Shown in pieces: positions 22,501 to 35,218 of a stretch of DNA of 64,000 bases. The notes beneath the pieces are model-generated. The model ran no database searches. It was not told the DNA's origin and was given only the letters and a program-made list of their open reading frames with translations. The stretch comes from Micractinium sp. NFX-FRZ (lineage: Eukaryota; Chlorophyta; Trebouxiophyceae; Chlorellales; Chlorellaceae). Positions within the stretch are counted from its first letter, which is position 1. Each line of letters opens with the position of its first letter. The stretch spans positions 55,347-119,346 of the forward strand of contig JAPTJF010000164.1 in the NCBI GenBank assembly GCA_029339195.1, given 5' to 3'. Made by a program: the position numbers and the translations under genes.

Positions 22501-25500
22501 GTGTTTGGGGGGTGGGATGGGTAGGCTTGGCTTGTGCTTGGCTCAGTGGCTGGCCTAGTACGGGGCATGGGCGCACGGTTTGGCCTGGCGGAAGGAACAG
22601 GTGAGGTTGGCACAGTGGCGCCCGGCGCCAAGTGCGCTAGCGAGGAGGCGGCTGGCAGCGGGGCACAGCTCTGCGCGGTTGTTGCCACCAGGCCAGGCGG
22701 TGGGGTGGAGGCGCCGGTCTGAGTTGCCCGCCGTCTCGGCTGCACGCCTCATGCCGCTCTGCTGGCTAAGCTGCCCCCCTCTCCGTTGCTCTGCCCGCAC
22801 GCTCTGCGTCAGGATGTGGGGCGGGCAATGGCGGCGAGCGAAGTCGCCAAGGCAGTGCGCTCCCGGGGAGAGGCCATCCCCCATGCTTTCCACGCTGCGG
22901 AGGAGGGCGGCCAGCTGGCGCTGGCGCTGCTGCGCTTCCAGCTGCCACAGCGGCAGACGGCTGCGGCCCCGCTGCCACCTGGGGTGGATGCCACGCTGCG
23001 CCAGGTGTGGTCGGGCGGTGCTGTGCTCATGCCGCGCTGCGCTGTGCTGCGCTGTGCGCTGTGCAGCTGTGTGCTGCGCCGCGCCGTGCCGCCTGCTGCA
23101 TCGTTCTGCAAAGCTGCGCATTGTGCATGCGCGCTTCTATGCCGGCGGTGCACTGTGCTGCCCTCAGCTGAGCTGCTCACACCGTGAACAATGAATGGCG
23201 CCGCCTGCCCCTCCCGCCCGGCAGGTGCGCGTGGCTGCCGTGGACCGCATCCTGGCCGCCCTGCGCCACCTCCACGCCTGCGGCCGCCTCTGCCTGGTCT
23301 GGCAGCTCCTCATCAGTCTGTACCTGCACACCGCCTCGGGCAGGTAGGCCAGCGGGCTGTGAGCCTGCGTGAGCCTCCATGCGGCACAAGGGAGGCCCGT
23401 AGGGGGGTTGTGTGGCGGGCCCCGTGGAGCACACGCCGGCCATCTGCCTCAACAGCGGTTCCCGTGTATCCTGCCCACCCGCTCGTCGTCACTCGGGCCC
23501 CATCTGTTCCGGTCCTGTCTGCCCACCCCGCCCCGTCGATCCCGTCCACGTGTCCTCTGCTGCAGCCATGAAGAGGAGGCCTTGGAGGGGCCCACGCCTT
23601 GGGGCGCGCTGGGCACGCTGCCGCTGCGCGACGTGCTGGGCCTGCTGGGCCTGCTGTGCGCCTGCTTTGCGGAGAGCTTCAGCGGACCGGCAGACCTGGG
23701 GCAGCGGTACCAGGTGGGTGGCTGGCAGGGCCGCTCAAGGCTGTGCCAAGGCACCTGCCTGCGCCTGGGTGCCATTGTGTGCGTGTGTGTGCATGTATGG
23801 CGTACCAGTGTACACACTGTCAAGCAGCAGCAGCGGGCCGTGCGATCTGCTGGGCAGACATGAACGTAGAATGCATGCTGGGCCCACACCGGCACCACCT
23901 GCACCACTGCCGGTGCCGGTTCTTTCCTCCCAATACCGTTGTGAAGCCGTCCTTGGGTCCATGCCTGGCCGCTGCTCCTGCCTTTGGTGCAGGAGGCGGT
24001 GACCCGGGCAGCCGCCGACATTCAGTTGTGGCAGCCGCCGGCGGGCAGCGCGCCGGGCGACCGCCCCGGCCAGGCGATGATGATTGGCGTGAGCAGGCTG
24101 GGCCTGGCGCAAGCCGTGTCTGACGCAGCCAGCCTGTCCCCCGCCGTCGCCGCACGCATCCCGCCGCGCGTGCTCATGAACAGCAACCTCGGGGCTCTGC
24201 CCGGCGAGCTGCAGCCGCCGCAGCTGTGCTCTCCCGAGACGTGCGCCCTTGCCCTGGCAATGTGCACCGAGTGCCCTGCGGGGGTGGCTGCGCAGCGGCG
24301 GGCACGGCTCACGGGCACGACCCTGCCTGCCACTGGCTTGGTCGATCATGAGGCTCGGGAGGTGAGGAGGCACGGCTGGGGGTTCCCTGCCTGTCTGCGA
24401 GGCAGGCAAGCGTGGGCACGTGTTTGTCGCAGTTGTCACGATAACGGTGGGCAGTGCTTCCTGGAAAGCACGTGACCCTGCCCGCCAAGTGCTTGCCTGC
24501 TTGCGACTCCTCTCCTCTCGACTCCTCTCCTCTCGACTCCTCTCCTCTCCTCGCACCAAGGCAAGACACCCCTTCCCGCGGCCACCCCTCCCCCCTGCCT
24601 GCAGTTCTTCATGCGCATCCACGACCTGCAGGGCCTGCACTGCTGGCAGTCCCTGGTGGCGGCGGTGAGGAGCGAGGTGCTGGGCGCTGTGGAGCAGGCG
24701 GCGCAGCTGCGGAGGAAGCTGGGCAACGTGGCGGAGGCGTTCCGCCAGGTGGGCGCGCGCGCTCTCACGCTTGCAGCACACTCTTCTTTTGTGCAGCGTC
24801 CCGCCGCTGCCTGGCTTGCACAGCAAGGGGCTGGTGTGGGAGGTGGACAGGCAGTGCGGACGCGGTGGTTGCGGGGCGGCGGCTTCAGCGCCTGCCTGCC
24901 TGCACAGCCTGGGCGGCTGGCCTGCCTGTGTCTGAAGCTCGTCTGCCGCCCAAGTGTTTGCCGTCCGAAGAGGAGGCCTCGTTCCCACTGCATTTTCATT
25001 AACAGACCCCCGCCGGCCTCCTGGGAGGCGCGGCCCGTCACTCTCCCCGCTGTCTGCTTGGCGGTGGAGACACACGTCCCCGCTCACGTCACGGTGCACC
25101 CCTGGCCCTCCTCCCTCCCGCCTCTGCTGCTGCAGGGCACCCCGGGCGGCCCGCACCTGCACTCGCTCTTGGAGCTGCTGGGCCGGCCAGGGATCCTGAC
25201 CGACGTGCGCAAGCTCTGCGCCACCATCCCGCGCACCGTGGCCATGCGCGCCATCGCCATGTCACGCATTATGCAGGTGCGTGACCACAGCGCGAGCACA
25301 GCGTGAGGCCAGGCGCGCTCACGTGCAAGGGCCTCGGTTCGCGTGAGGATGCCGCCCCCCCGCCTGCCTGCCTGCCTGCCTGCCAGCCTGCCTGCCTGCG
25401 CCTGAGCACAGGCAGGTGTCACCGCTGGCCAATTGTGCCGCCTGTTGTGTCATGCGTGCCACCGCCGCTCGCCCAGCTGCCCGCCTGATCACCCACCCTC

Positions 25501-27220
25501 TGCCCGCGACTGCCGCTGTACCCTCCCTCCCGCCTCCTCGCCCCCACTAGCCCAGCCACCCATCGCACCCACACGCCTCTGCCCACCTGCTCAGCCAAAC
25601 AACCCACCTAGCACCCTCGGCCTGCCTGCCTGCCTGCCTGCTTTTCTGGCTGCCCGTTTGCAGGACTTCGGGCGTTATGTGGATGGGCTGTTCCAAGCGG
25701 GGGCCCTGGAACAGCACGTCAGGCACGAAGAGCAGGCGGGTGGCCAGCCGCAGATGGCGTTCAAACAGGTGCGAGGCGTGCGGCGGTGGCAACACCCCCA
25801 TGCCTGCACGCAAGCAGGCCTGGTGCGCACTGCTGCCGTCGGGCCTACGCCGCCCAGCACCGCGCACCCAACGGGCACCTGTCTGTTGTGGCCCCTTCTG
25901 TGGCGCGTCGGCTCCCGTGCCACGCTGTGCCCACGCTGTGCCCACGCTGTGCCACGCTGAGAGCCCTGACCAGCTGCCGCGCTTCGTCTGCCGTGCCGCA
26001 CCCCTTCCCTGCCGGCCCGCAGCTGGCGGAGTTGACGCTGAGGCGGAATCATAGCCTCCTCAGCAAACTGGAGGCCTTCAGCCTTGGCCTGACCGGTGAG
26101 CATGGGGCAGGCGGATCGCTTGCTCTGTGCACAGGGCTGGCTGACTGGTTGGCAACACGCTGGGTGAAGGGGCGGGGGCAGGGCGTGCGTGCATGCACCT
26201 CGCTCCCTGCGGGCGAGCTGGCTCTGCTTGGCAGCTGCCCGGCAGCTGCCCGGCAGCAGCCATTCGGTTGCTACAACACCAGTCACAACAGAGCATGCAG
26301 CTTTGTTGCACACCTAGCTCCAAGGGCGTTAGGTGCGTGATTCTCTTCCGCGCGTGACGGACTGGTGGAGCCCCGTGGCAGGCCGGGCCTGCATTGCCGC
26401 CCGTCAAGTGCTCTGCCTCGCCGGGGGTGCTGGCTGCCACCAGCGCTCCGTCTGTGGCGGGCAGGCAGCCGCAGCTGCATGCACCAGCCAGCAGCGGCGC
26501 TTGCCACAGCAACACTCACGCCATGGCTCAAGCCGCCCCCTTGCTGGTGCAGGCGAGGACATGCCCAACACGAATATACATGAGCTCGTGGCACCCGTAG
26601 AGGCGGCTGGCGATGTGGCGTCACAGCTGCAGAGGAGCCTGTCCCAAGTGCCGCCAGGCAGCTCTGCCCAGTGAGTGCGGGTGCCACGCTGCATGGCACG
26701 GCAGGCCTGGGGGTTTAGGTTTTCACTTACGGTCAACACTACCCCTTGCACCCCACTGAGACAGGGGTGCCTGTTCCCTGCTGAAGTGCTTCCCTCCCCC
26801 ACTGCAAGAGGCACGCCAGGAGCTGCCCGCTTGGCGGAGCGTGCGGCGCTGCGGGTCCTGGGCCAAAGTGTGCAGTCCTCCCTCGAGCCTCGGCCTGCCC
26901 ACACCTGCCCCTCCTGCAGGCGCATGATGCTTCAGGCCATGTGGCCCAAGGCCGCCGCCGCTTTCAGTGAAGGCTACCAGGGGGCAGAGGTGGGGCTGTC
27001 CGGCGCGGCTGCTGGCGGCAGCATGGCGGCTGCTGGCCTACCCTGGCCCCCACGTGCTTGCCTGCCAAACGGGCCCGCCGCTTGCATGTGTGCTTGAGCC
27101 CCACAGTGCCAGCTCCCGGCCGGCCAGCAGAAGGGGCGCTGGGGCAGCCTTGGAAGACGGGCGGGCACACCCTCCCGGCCGTCAGGCTCCGGATCTCGGG
27201 ACACCCCGCCCCCTGCACGT

Positions 27221-27255
<35 letters not shown>

Positions 27256-30200
27256 ATGGCATGCGCCCTTACTGTTGTGCAGGTTCTGGGCACCCTTCTG
27301 TCCAGCGAGCGCCGCCGCCTGGAAAACATTCTGTGTGCGATCAACCGCAAGCTGCAGTCGGGTCTCGGGTGGGTGGGTGCAGGGGCAGGCTGCACACAAG
27401 GCAGCGCATGTGCTGACCCGGTAGCCCTCCCTGCCCTCAACGCGCTGTGGTCACGCTGCGCCACGCTGCGCCATGCATGCCGAGGCAGCTCACAAGGCTG
27501 GGGGTGGGGCGGAAGGGGGTGGGTGGCTCCGTGGCACCGGCGCCGCCGGCCGGCAGCGCAGCGGGCACAGCACGGCCCGGCGGGGTGGCAGCTCAGATGG
27601 GGCGCCCGTTTGGTTGCAGAGCGGCTTTGCCCCGCAGGCCTGGCTGGCACTTGCTGCTCCACATGCTTCCCCCAGCCATGCTGCTTCCCCCTGCCAGCGC
27701 ACCCCATGGACCAATCCCCTGCCCGCCCTGTCGCCCCGCCCCCTGCATTGTGCGCTGTGCAGCGAAATCCGCCACCTGTTCTGCGCACGCACACAGCTCA
27801 ACGAGGCCGCTGACCTCGTGCTTCTGGACGCATTGGCAGACCGGTGGCACGACCAAATGGCAGCCGAGGCGCACGCCGCCGAGCACCGGCAGGATAAGCT
27901 GGCGGCCGCCGTGCTGGCAGCCGGGCGGCAGCAGCAGCAGCAGCGGCAGGAGTGGGAGCGGGCGTCGGCGCCGCCGCTGCCTGAGCCGGCGGCGGGCCCC
28001 AGGGAGCGGCGCAAGCAGGGCGGCAGGGCGGGGCCGGCGGGCGCCGAGGCGACGGCGGAGACGGCGGAGGAGGCGGCACGGCGGGAGCGGGAGCGGCACG
28101 AGGCAGAGGCGGCAATGGCTGAGCTTCTTAAAGAGGAGCAGGAGGAGGAGCAGAGGAAGGTGAGCTACCCTCTCTTTGGTGGATCCGAGGGCGGCCAGGA
28201 TAGCCAAATGAGGTGTCGCGCGTGCGTCTGGAGAGGCATACGGATGGGTGAAGAGGGAAGAGAGAGATGGCGCGGTGGGGGCAGGGCATGTGGGCTACGT
28301 TGTGAGCAATAGGTGGGCTTGCTGAATGAGCACGGGGAGGGTTGCTTCACAGAAGGAAGGCGCAGGGGGCAGCCGACACACAGGCGTGCAGCAGCTGTAG
28401 GAGCGGGGCCCTTGGCTGCCCGTGTGCAAGGCTTTGCCTTGCTGCTCCCAGCGTGCTCTTCTGCACCACGCTCCCAACTCTGCTCCCCTTCATTCTCCGC
28501 CATCTGGCCTGCAGCAGCAGGAGCGTGAGAAGCAGGAGAAGCGGCAGCGTCAGAAGGCGGAGCAGCGGGCGGCGGCCGAGGCGGCTGCACGCAAGAAGGC
28601 GGCTGAAGAGGCTGCAGCCAGGGAGCAGGCGGCGGCGGAGGCCCAGGCTCGGGAGGAACGGGAGGAGGAGGAGCGCCGGCAGGCAGATGCAGAGCGGCAG
28701 CAGCGGGAGCAGGAGCGGAGGGCGCAGCAGATGCAGCAGGAGCAGGAAGCTGCAGAGCTGCGGCAGCAGGAGGAGCTGTGGCGGCAGGCAGAGGAGGCCA
28801 AGGCTCAGCAGGAGCAGCAGGAGCAGGAGGAGCGCGAGAGGCGGCAGCAAGAGGAGCGCGAGAGGCGGCAGCGGCAGGAGCGCGACAGGCGGCAGCAGCA
28901 GGAGCAGCAGCAGCTGCCGGCCAAGGAGCGTGCAGAAGGGGGCAAGCCTGGGGGCCGCAGCAGGGCCAAGCCCCAGCCGGAACGCGGCGAGCAGGCAGCG
29001 CCACTGCCGGCGGCTGGCGGGGGCCGGGGGTCTCAGGCCCGGCAAGGCGAGGCCCCAGCTGCTGCCACATCAGCGGCCGCGGGCACTGTCCCAGGCGCGC
29101 CACCAGCAGAGGCGCCCGCTGCGGGTGGCTCTTCCCGCCGCCGTCGCGGAGGCAGGGAGCGCGGCACAGCAGCTGCAGAGGCGGCAGGAGCGGCAGCACC
29201 GGTGGCAGCCGATGCCAGCCTACCTCGCACCGGCCCTGGTGCAGGTGCTCGCCAGGGGCAGGCCCCCTACGTGCAGGCAGCAGGAGCCCTGGGGCCGGTG
29301 CCTCAGTCGCCCACCGCTGCTGGCGCGGCACCGCAGCAGCAGCAGCAGCAGCCAAAGCATGGACGGCAGCATGGGCAGCAGCAGCATGCACAGCATGCGC
29401 AGCAGTCGGCAGAGGTGCCGGGCTGGGGTCCCCAAACAGAGCCTGCGCCCGCGCCCGTGCAGCGCGCCATCCAAGCCCCCACTCGCCGCCCCGCCACGCA
29501 TGCAGCAGCAGCAGTAGCGCCGCCGTCGCACGGGCAGCAGGCGGGCGGGCAGCCGCCAGCAGCGGCAGCGGATGCCTGCCCAAAGGGCTCTGTTGATTTG
29601 CAAGCTGAGCTGGCGGCGGCAGAGCACCTGCAGCTGACGGCTGATGGGGAGGTGGACCTCTCAGCCCTGTGCTTAGAAGATGTGGTGCCAGCACTGCCAG
29701 CCCACCAGCCCGACCTGCCGGCCACGCCAGCGGCCTCGGCAGCGGTCCCAGCAGGCGCAGGCGCAGCGCCCAAGACCCGCCCCGGCCACGCGCTGGGCAC
29801 AGCCCCGCCTGTGGTGGTCGCCCGGCGGGCGCCCAGCGCCGGCGGGCAGGCCGTTCTGGTGGCCGCTGCCCCGCCGCGCGAGCGGCCGGGCAGCGCGGCC
29901 AGCACGGGCAGCGCGGGCGGGCGGCCCGGGAGCGGGGGCGGGCCGGCGGGGGCAAGCGCCCAGGGGCGGTTTGTGAGCTGGAAGGGCGACTGGGTGTGCC
30001 GCTGTGGGCGGCAGCACACGCTGCGGGAGCGGTGCGCATGCGGCACTCGGGACCCGTGCAGGTGGGAGGGCCAAGGGAGCAGCAGGGGTGCAAAATGCGA
30101 GTAAATTTGGGCCCCGCCCCGGTCAGCGCTTTCCTTGAAGTTTTTTTCTTCTTCTGCAGCCCAGTTCTTTGCACTCCCCACTTGTGCGCCCCTGCCATCA

Positions 30201-33200
30201 CCTCGCACCCCTCCCCTGCCGCGCCTGCAGGGAGTGGTTCAAGGGCAAGTGCGCGGGGCGGGCGTGCCACCTGCCCCACCTGCAGTGGGACCTGCCCACC
30301 GAGCGGCCCACGCAGGCAGACGAGGAAGCTGGGGTGACACTGGCCAAGTGAGTGCATACATTCAGCCTTGCATGTACGCATGTGTGTTGTGGAGGAGGGC
30401 TGGCTGCCAGCCAGACTTGGTTGGCGCCGACAGTAGGGCTGCCCCCTGGCCAGGTGATTCGGTTGATATGCAGCCGTACACACTTGCACTCGTGCGCTGT
30501 GTTGGTGGCCGGGCTGACCTGGAGGCGGGTGTGTGTCCCTGGCCAAGTGAGTCAGCACATGTGCAGCCTGTTGTACATGTGCATCTGTTGTGGAGGAGGG
30601 CTGTCTGCCAAGCCAGAATTGGTTGTCAACAGGAGGGCTGCCCCTGGGTAACCCTGGCCTGGCCAAGCGAGTTTGTTGATATGCAGGCAGCGTAGCAGGC
30701 GTGTTCTCGTGTAATGTGTTGGGGGGCAAGTAGACCCGGAGGAGGGGGGGGTGCCCCCCGGCCAAGTGAGTGCAGACCCGTGCAGTGTGCACCTGCTGCA
30801 ACATGCACACTTTTACACCTCGCACTGTGCATCTTTCCAGTAATGCATCCCCCCCCTGGCAACCTGCCCACCCTGCTCCGCACGCATGCAGGCCCTTTGG
30901 AAACCTTGTGTTCAAGAAAGAGCCGGCGGCGGGCAGGCCTGCCAAGCCTGCCGGCGGCGGCGGCGGCGGCAGCACCAAGGGCGCAGCGGTGGCGCCGACG
31001 ACGCAGCCGGTTGTCTCTGCCTGGGCACGGGGCAGACCGCAAGTGCTGGCAGCTGAGGGGCAGGCGGGGAGCGAGGCGGGATCAGAGCCCACGCCAGCTG
31101 CAGGCAGGCAGGGCACGGACGCGGATCAGCAGGCGCAAGCGCAGGTGCACGCGCAGGCGCAGGCGCAGCAGCAGCAGCAGCAGCAGCAGGCGCAGGCGCA
31201 GCAGGCGCAGCTCAGCTCGCTGCCTGGCACCGCTGGCCAGGCCTCGCCACGCCACGCACATTCAGCCGTAGCGGCAGAACAGGCCGCGGCGGCGGCTCCT
31301 GGGCCGGCAGCGCCCGTCTGGCACGCTGCACTAACAGCAGTTGCGACGCCGCATCCGACGGCAGCGCAGCCCCAAGGCCTGTGGGAACCGCCGCACGCTG
31401 CGCATGCTGCGCCCAGCACGTGGGCCGCCGCAGCAGAGGCGGGCGGTTGGGAGGGCGCTGGGGCAGCAGCGCATCTGCCTGGGTTGCCAGCTGGCAGCAC
31501 CGCCACGTCGCCATCAGGTGCCCCGCTGGCACAGCTTGCCCAGCTGGCGCCGCTGCCCGGCGAAGCGCCGCATGCTGCGGCAACGCCGGGGGTGGCCAGA
31601 GCAGGCGGGGGTGGCTGGGGCGCTGCGGGCGGCCTGGGCGGGCCTCATTGGGGAGATCTCCCGGCGGTGGCAGCAGGCGCTCTGCAGCAGCAGCAGGGCC
31701 CTGTGCTGCCAGCTCAGCACTTGGCAGAGGATGAGGGTGAGGATGACCTGGCAGCCCTGCTGGGCGCTATGGGGATCTCAGCGGTCGAGCAGGGCACACC
31801 CCCGCCAGCTCAGCAGCTGCCAGCTCAGCAGCTGCCAGCAGCGCCGCAGGCAGAGGGAGGCTGGGACTTCTCCGCCCCACAGGCGGCGGCAGGCGCCGAG
31901 GCAGCGGGCAGCGGCGAGGGAGCAGAGGCGGCGGCAGTGGCAGGAGGCATCTGGCCTGGGCTGGGGCAGAGCGAAGAGGATGCTGAGCTGGAGGCGGCGC
32001 TCAAAGCCAGCCTGGCTGATGCACATACTAGCCATGGTGCCCAGTTGCGGCAGCAGCCAGCAGGTGACGATGGGGGGTGGCAGTTCCCGGAAGGCTCCTC
32101 GGCTGCAGGGCCCTCTGGCGGCGAGCTGGGCTTTGCGGGCCTGCGCAACGAGACGGGCGAGTACAACTGCTTCCTCAACGTCATCATCCAGTGCCTCTGG
32201 CGCTGCGCAGCCTTCCGGCGGCAGGTGGGCGGCGGGGCGGGGCGGGGACTGAGGGGCAGAGCTATTGGGTGCTGCTGCTGCGTCATGCCCTCTCCCAGCC
32301 GTCGTGTTCTGCCGACGGTTTCATCAGCTCCCAGGTTGTGCTGCGTTTTCGGGCTACGTACTAGAGGGCGGCCCCATTCCAGCCGTGTCTCACCCGTGCT
32401 CCCTTGGTGGCTGTCTTGCCGCCCCCAGTTTATTGCACCCCCTGCCTCCGGTGTGCTTGCCTCCCGCCTGCGCAGGTGGCGGGCTGGGACCGCGCCTTCT
32501 GCGGCGCTGAAGCACTGCTGGGCGGCCTGCACTCACTCTTCCAGCAGCTTGAGCAGCAGGAGCAGCAGCGGCAGAGCGCCGGGGAAGCCAAGGGCGGCAC
32601 GCTGCCTCCGGTGGATCCCACGGCGCTGCGCGAGGCGCTGGCTGCCCTGCCCGGCCAGCAGTTCCGCGTGGGTGAGTTGAAGGCCTGCTGGGCAGGGCAA
32701 GCCAGGTTGCGTCACATGTACAGCACAGCAACTGCATTGTGTGGAGGCATCTTGTGACATGCACATCACATATACGCGCGGCACCCTGGCCCGTTACTGG
32801 CCTGCCTTCCTCTCTCTCCCTCCCTGCCTGCCTGTGCTTGCATCGCAGGCGAGATGAACGACGCGGCCGAGGTGCTGCTGTCCGTGTACGAGAAGGTGAG
32901 CGGGCACGCTGCGCTGTGGCCTGCCCTGCTTCCTTGCATCCCTTGTGGCTGCCCTGCATGCGCACCTTTGCAGCCGGGCGGGAGTGGCCGCTGCTGCAGG
33001 CGGCAGTGGCTGCCCGCTGCAGCAGCGGCCACTCCCTCCAGCAGGGTGTCTCGAGCGTGGGCAAAGCCGCCAGGAGCACTGCTGCTGATACTGCCGCTGT
33101 CTGCTCTTGTGTGGAAAGCAGCTTTCCTGCCACTGCTGCTGATGACAGCACTAGTACTGTGCTATGCTTCCCGGGCCGCTGCAGGTGATGGAGGTGTCTG

Positions 33201-34225
33201 CCGGCCTGGGCCGCCCCGCCGGCATCGACGTCACGTTTGGTCTGGCGGTGAAGGAGGAGGTGCACTGCTCCGACTGCGGCAGGACCACGCACCAGAGCAG
33301 CTACGAGCAGTACTTTTACAACACGCAGGTACGGAGGGTGCAGCGGGCTGCATGCACCTGCATTCCTTTGCCTGCAGCTATGCATGCTGCTCCCTCTTGA
33401 TCATTGCCCCCTCCCAGCACCCCAAGCTTTACCTGCCTCTTCCTCCCTGTTGCATCTCTCCCATCTCCCGTCATCCCACCTCCCCCCGCAGGCCACCGTG
33501 CTGCGCTACCTGCGCGGCGACAGCCCGGGGAGCAGCATGGGGCAGCTGCTGCGGGAGGCGGAGGCGCAGTACCGCAAGAGCTGCGACGACGACGTGGGCG
33601 GCTGCGGCAAGCCCAACGCCGTCAACCACTTCCTGGAGCGCGCCCCCCGCGTGTTCACGCTGCAACTGGCCTGGGAGTCGCACAGCGAGCAGCCAGAGGA
33701 CATTGCCGCCACGCTGGCGGCGCTGGACGAGGAGGTGAGGATGGGAGAAGCGTGGTGGCGTGGCATCACTGAGACTGTGAAGCCCAGGGGATAGTGATTC
33801 TGTGTTGCAGCGTCTCGGAGGGAACGAACATGCCAAGCTTGGCTAAGCCATGTTGGGCTAGTCAAGCTAAGCTAATACCATAACTGCTAAGGCGCTGCCA
33901 AGCTTCATTGCATTGAACAGTGTTCTGCACAAGTTGCACTGATTGTACCTTGCCTCCTCACTCTCTTGCTGCTCCCTCTCCTGCACAGGTGGACATGGGC
34001 GAGGTGTACCAGGGCGTGGAGAGGGGTGCGCACCGCTACCGCCTGCGCAGCATGGTGTGCTACTACGGGCAGCACTACCAGGCGCTGGTGCTGGTGCCGG
34101 ATGCTGGCGGCTGGCTGGTGTTTGACGACACGCGCGTCACGCGGGTGGGCAGCTGGGCAGACGTGCGCCGCAAGTGCGAGGCGGGGCGCACGCAGCCCTC
34201 GGTGCTCTTCTACGAGGCGGCATGA
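16570..34225 (+). CDS. Ubiquitin carboxyl-terminal hydrolase-related protein, copy B (DUF627/DUF629/USP type)
   Basis: Large plant-type ubiquitin-hydrolase-related protein. Exons: 16570-16815, 17170-17459, 17811-17952, 18394-18466, 18712-18782, 19042-19170, 19582-20274, 20547-20637, 20998-21153, 21699-21781, 22011-22304, 22813-23004, 23225-23343, 23566-23713, 23993-24361, 24605-24748, 25136-25276, 25664-25768, 26023-26095, 26553-26670, 26920-26989, 27283-27368, 27763-28159, 28515-30061, 30231-30347, 30892-32224, 32476-32671, 32849-32895, 33185-33328, 33492-33734, 33989-34225. All phases agree, 2697 residues. Domains in order: DUF627-like helices (1-230), DUF629-like region (about 320-1290), charged coiled coil (about 1370-1570), CCCH finger (about 1925-1942), UIM (about 2326-2341), USP domain with Cys2391, His2648 and Asp2665/2666. 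Catalytic residues look intact, so activity is possible. Start: ATG at 16570, the same MPPKAR start as copy C. The third exon's donor (17953) was chosen by alignment with copy C; GTATGT at 17974 is also in phase. Confidence 0.85.
20665..20683. repeat. (GT)n microsatellite
   Basis: Uninterrupted GT dinucleotides in the intron after exon 8 of copy B, immediately followed by CAG. Confidence 0.9.
20856..20997. repeat. Pyrimidine-rich tandem repeat before exon 9 of copy B
   Basis: Almost pure C/T sequence with a 66-base tandem period: ACCTCTATCG followed by TGCTGTGCC occurs at 20881 and 20947. It forms a very long polypyrimidine tract ending at the acceptor at 20997. Confidence 0.8.
24504..24548. 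repeat. Three perfect 15-base repeats
   Basis: CGACTCCTCTCCTCT occurs three times in a row within the intron before exon 16 of copy B. Confidence 0.9.
25361..25645. repeat. CCTG tetranucleotide runs in a copy B intron
   Basis: Runs of GCCT/CCTG occur at about 25361-25398 and 25619-25642 in the intron between exons 17 and 18; the second lies just before the acceptor. Confidence 0.8.
27222..27254. repeat. (CA)n microsatellite
   Basis: About 16 CA units in the intron before exon 22 of copy B. Confidence 0.9.
30047..30300 (+). other. CCCH zinc finger of copy B (split by an intron)
   Basis: The exons on either side of the intron 30062-30230 encode DPCR and then EWFKGKCAGRACHLPH. This gives Cys-x7-Cys-x4-Cys-x3-His, one residue shorter in each of the first two loops than the canonical x8/x5/x3 finger seen in copy C. 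A second Cys-rich stretch (WVCRCG, then CACGTRDPC) lies just before it. Confidence 0.7.
30342..30770. repeat. Degenerate tandem copies of a 5' splice site in a copy B intron
   Basis: The donor region CTGGCCAAGTGAGT at the end of exon 25 recurs within the intron at about 30448, 30541, 30661 and 30760 (GGCCA[AG]G[TC]GA), spaced 93-120 bases. Flanking words such as GTGTTGTGGAGGAGGGCTG also recur. The corresponding copy C intron (272 bases) lacks the array and is half as long. Confidence 0.75.
31973..32020 (+). other. Ubiquitin-interacting motif in copy B
   Basis: EEDAELEAALKASLAD fits the UIM consensus with its Ala and Ser anchors. It lies some 50 residues before the catalytic Cys. Confidence 0.75.
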
Positions 34226-34818
34226 TCGACTCTGTGCTGCCTTGCTTCTCCCTTCATCCCCAGTCGATTCTGGTTTCCGGATTCTGGTTTCCGGATGTTT
34301 GATGTTTGCTTTCTCTCCCTCAAACTACACGCTTCCTTTCTGGACTGCTGCGCAATGCCGCCTGTTGCTTGCTGGCTTGCTTGCCTCTGTTTCTTGTTTT
34401 GTTCCCGCTCTCTTGCCTTGTTGTTGCTTGCTGCGCTCCCGCCAGTGGCGAAGTGCTTCCACCATCTCCTGCACCCCTTCCAGACAATCTGCTTCATCCA
34501 TCGCAGCCCTAGTGTATGACAACACTCACACGCGCAATCTGCACAGGCCACAGTATGCATCGACCTGCAGGATTGTGGCTGTTGCATGTTGCTTCCCCGC
34601 CCCCAGGTTTGGGTCTTGGGGCAATGGTCGCCATTTTCCCGCTGTGGCGACACTGTAAGCCCAGACAAGCAAGCAAGCAAGCCGACCAATGCACATGTTT
34701 TTAAACGGGGCAAGCAGGAGCAGGGGGGCGGTGGGAGAGAAGCAAGTGCCTCGGCCCCTCTCTTGCCGCTGTCCTGGAGGGTCGCCAGCAGGTGTGCGCC
34801 TGATGAGTGAACCCGACA

Positions 34819-34823
34819 TGTAA
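34819..34823 (+). terminator. Poly(A) signal TGTAA of copy B
   Basis: Lies about 600 bases after the stop codon. A second TGTAA at 34654 is an equally possible site. Confidence 0.4.
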
Positions 34824-35202
34824 ACGGTGATGCTTTTTCTGCCATTCAACACAAACAATTCAAGAATCCGCCACTATGCCACTGCACCGCTCCTCACATC
34901 AATCAATGACGGCGGGCAAGAGGACGGGCGTGCCTTCACGTCTTCGTGCTGTTGATGGCAGCCCATGCCCCCCGGCCCCCCAATCATTGCTGCATACTTC
35001 AATGAAGTAAACACAATATTGGAGGTTGGTACTGTGGCTCCAAAGATCCTAGGGACTAAGCTGCGCACGGCCAGGATCGGCAGCAGAAGAGCGGGCTCAG
35101 CCGCGTGGCGCCCTGTCAGCACGGTCTACACGGTGCGCTCTGCGGTTCTTGCACGAATCCTACAGTCATCACCGCGCCATCGCCAATTGAACTGTGGGCT
35201 TT

Positions 35203-35218
35203 TGTGAAGCTTTTGGCG
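35203..35218 (+). promoter_or_regulatory. Upstream element shared by copies B and C
   Basis: TGTGAAGCTTTTGGCG occurs here and at about 16157, some 410-450 bases before the two start codons. The sequences around it have mostly diverged, so it is either a conserved regulatory element or a remnant of the duplication. Confidence 0.45.

Noticed and set aside
23735..25162. Minus-strand frame of about 475 codons
   Set aside because: Antisense to copy B exons 15 and 16 and the neighbouring introns; no recognisable domain.
28165..31116. Open minus-strand frame of about 980 codons
   Set aside because: It is antisense to exons 24-26 of copy B. The low-complexity GC-rich, repeat-coding sequence has few stops on any strand, and the frame shows no domain, only Pro/Ala/Arg runs.
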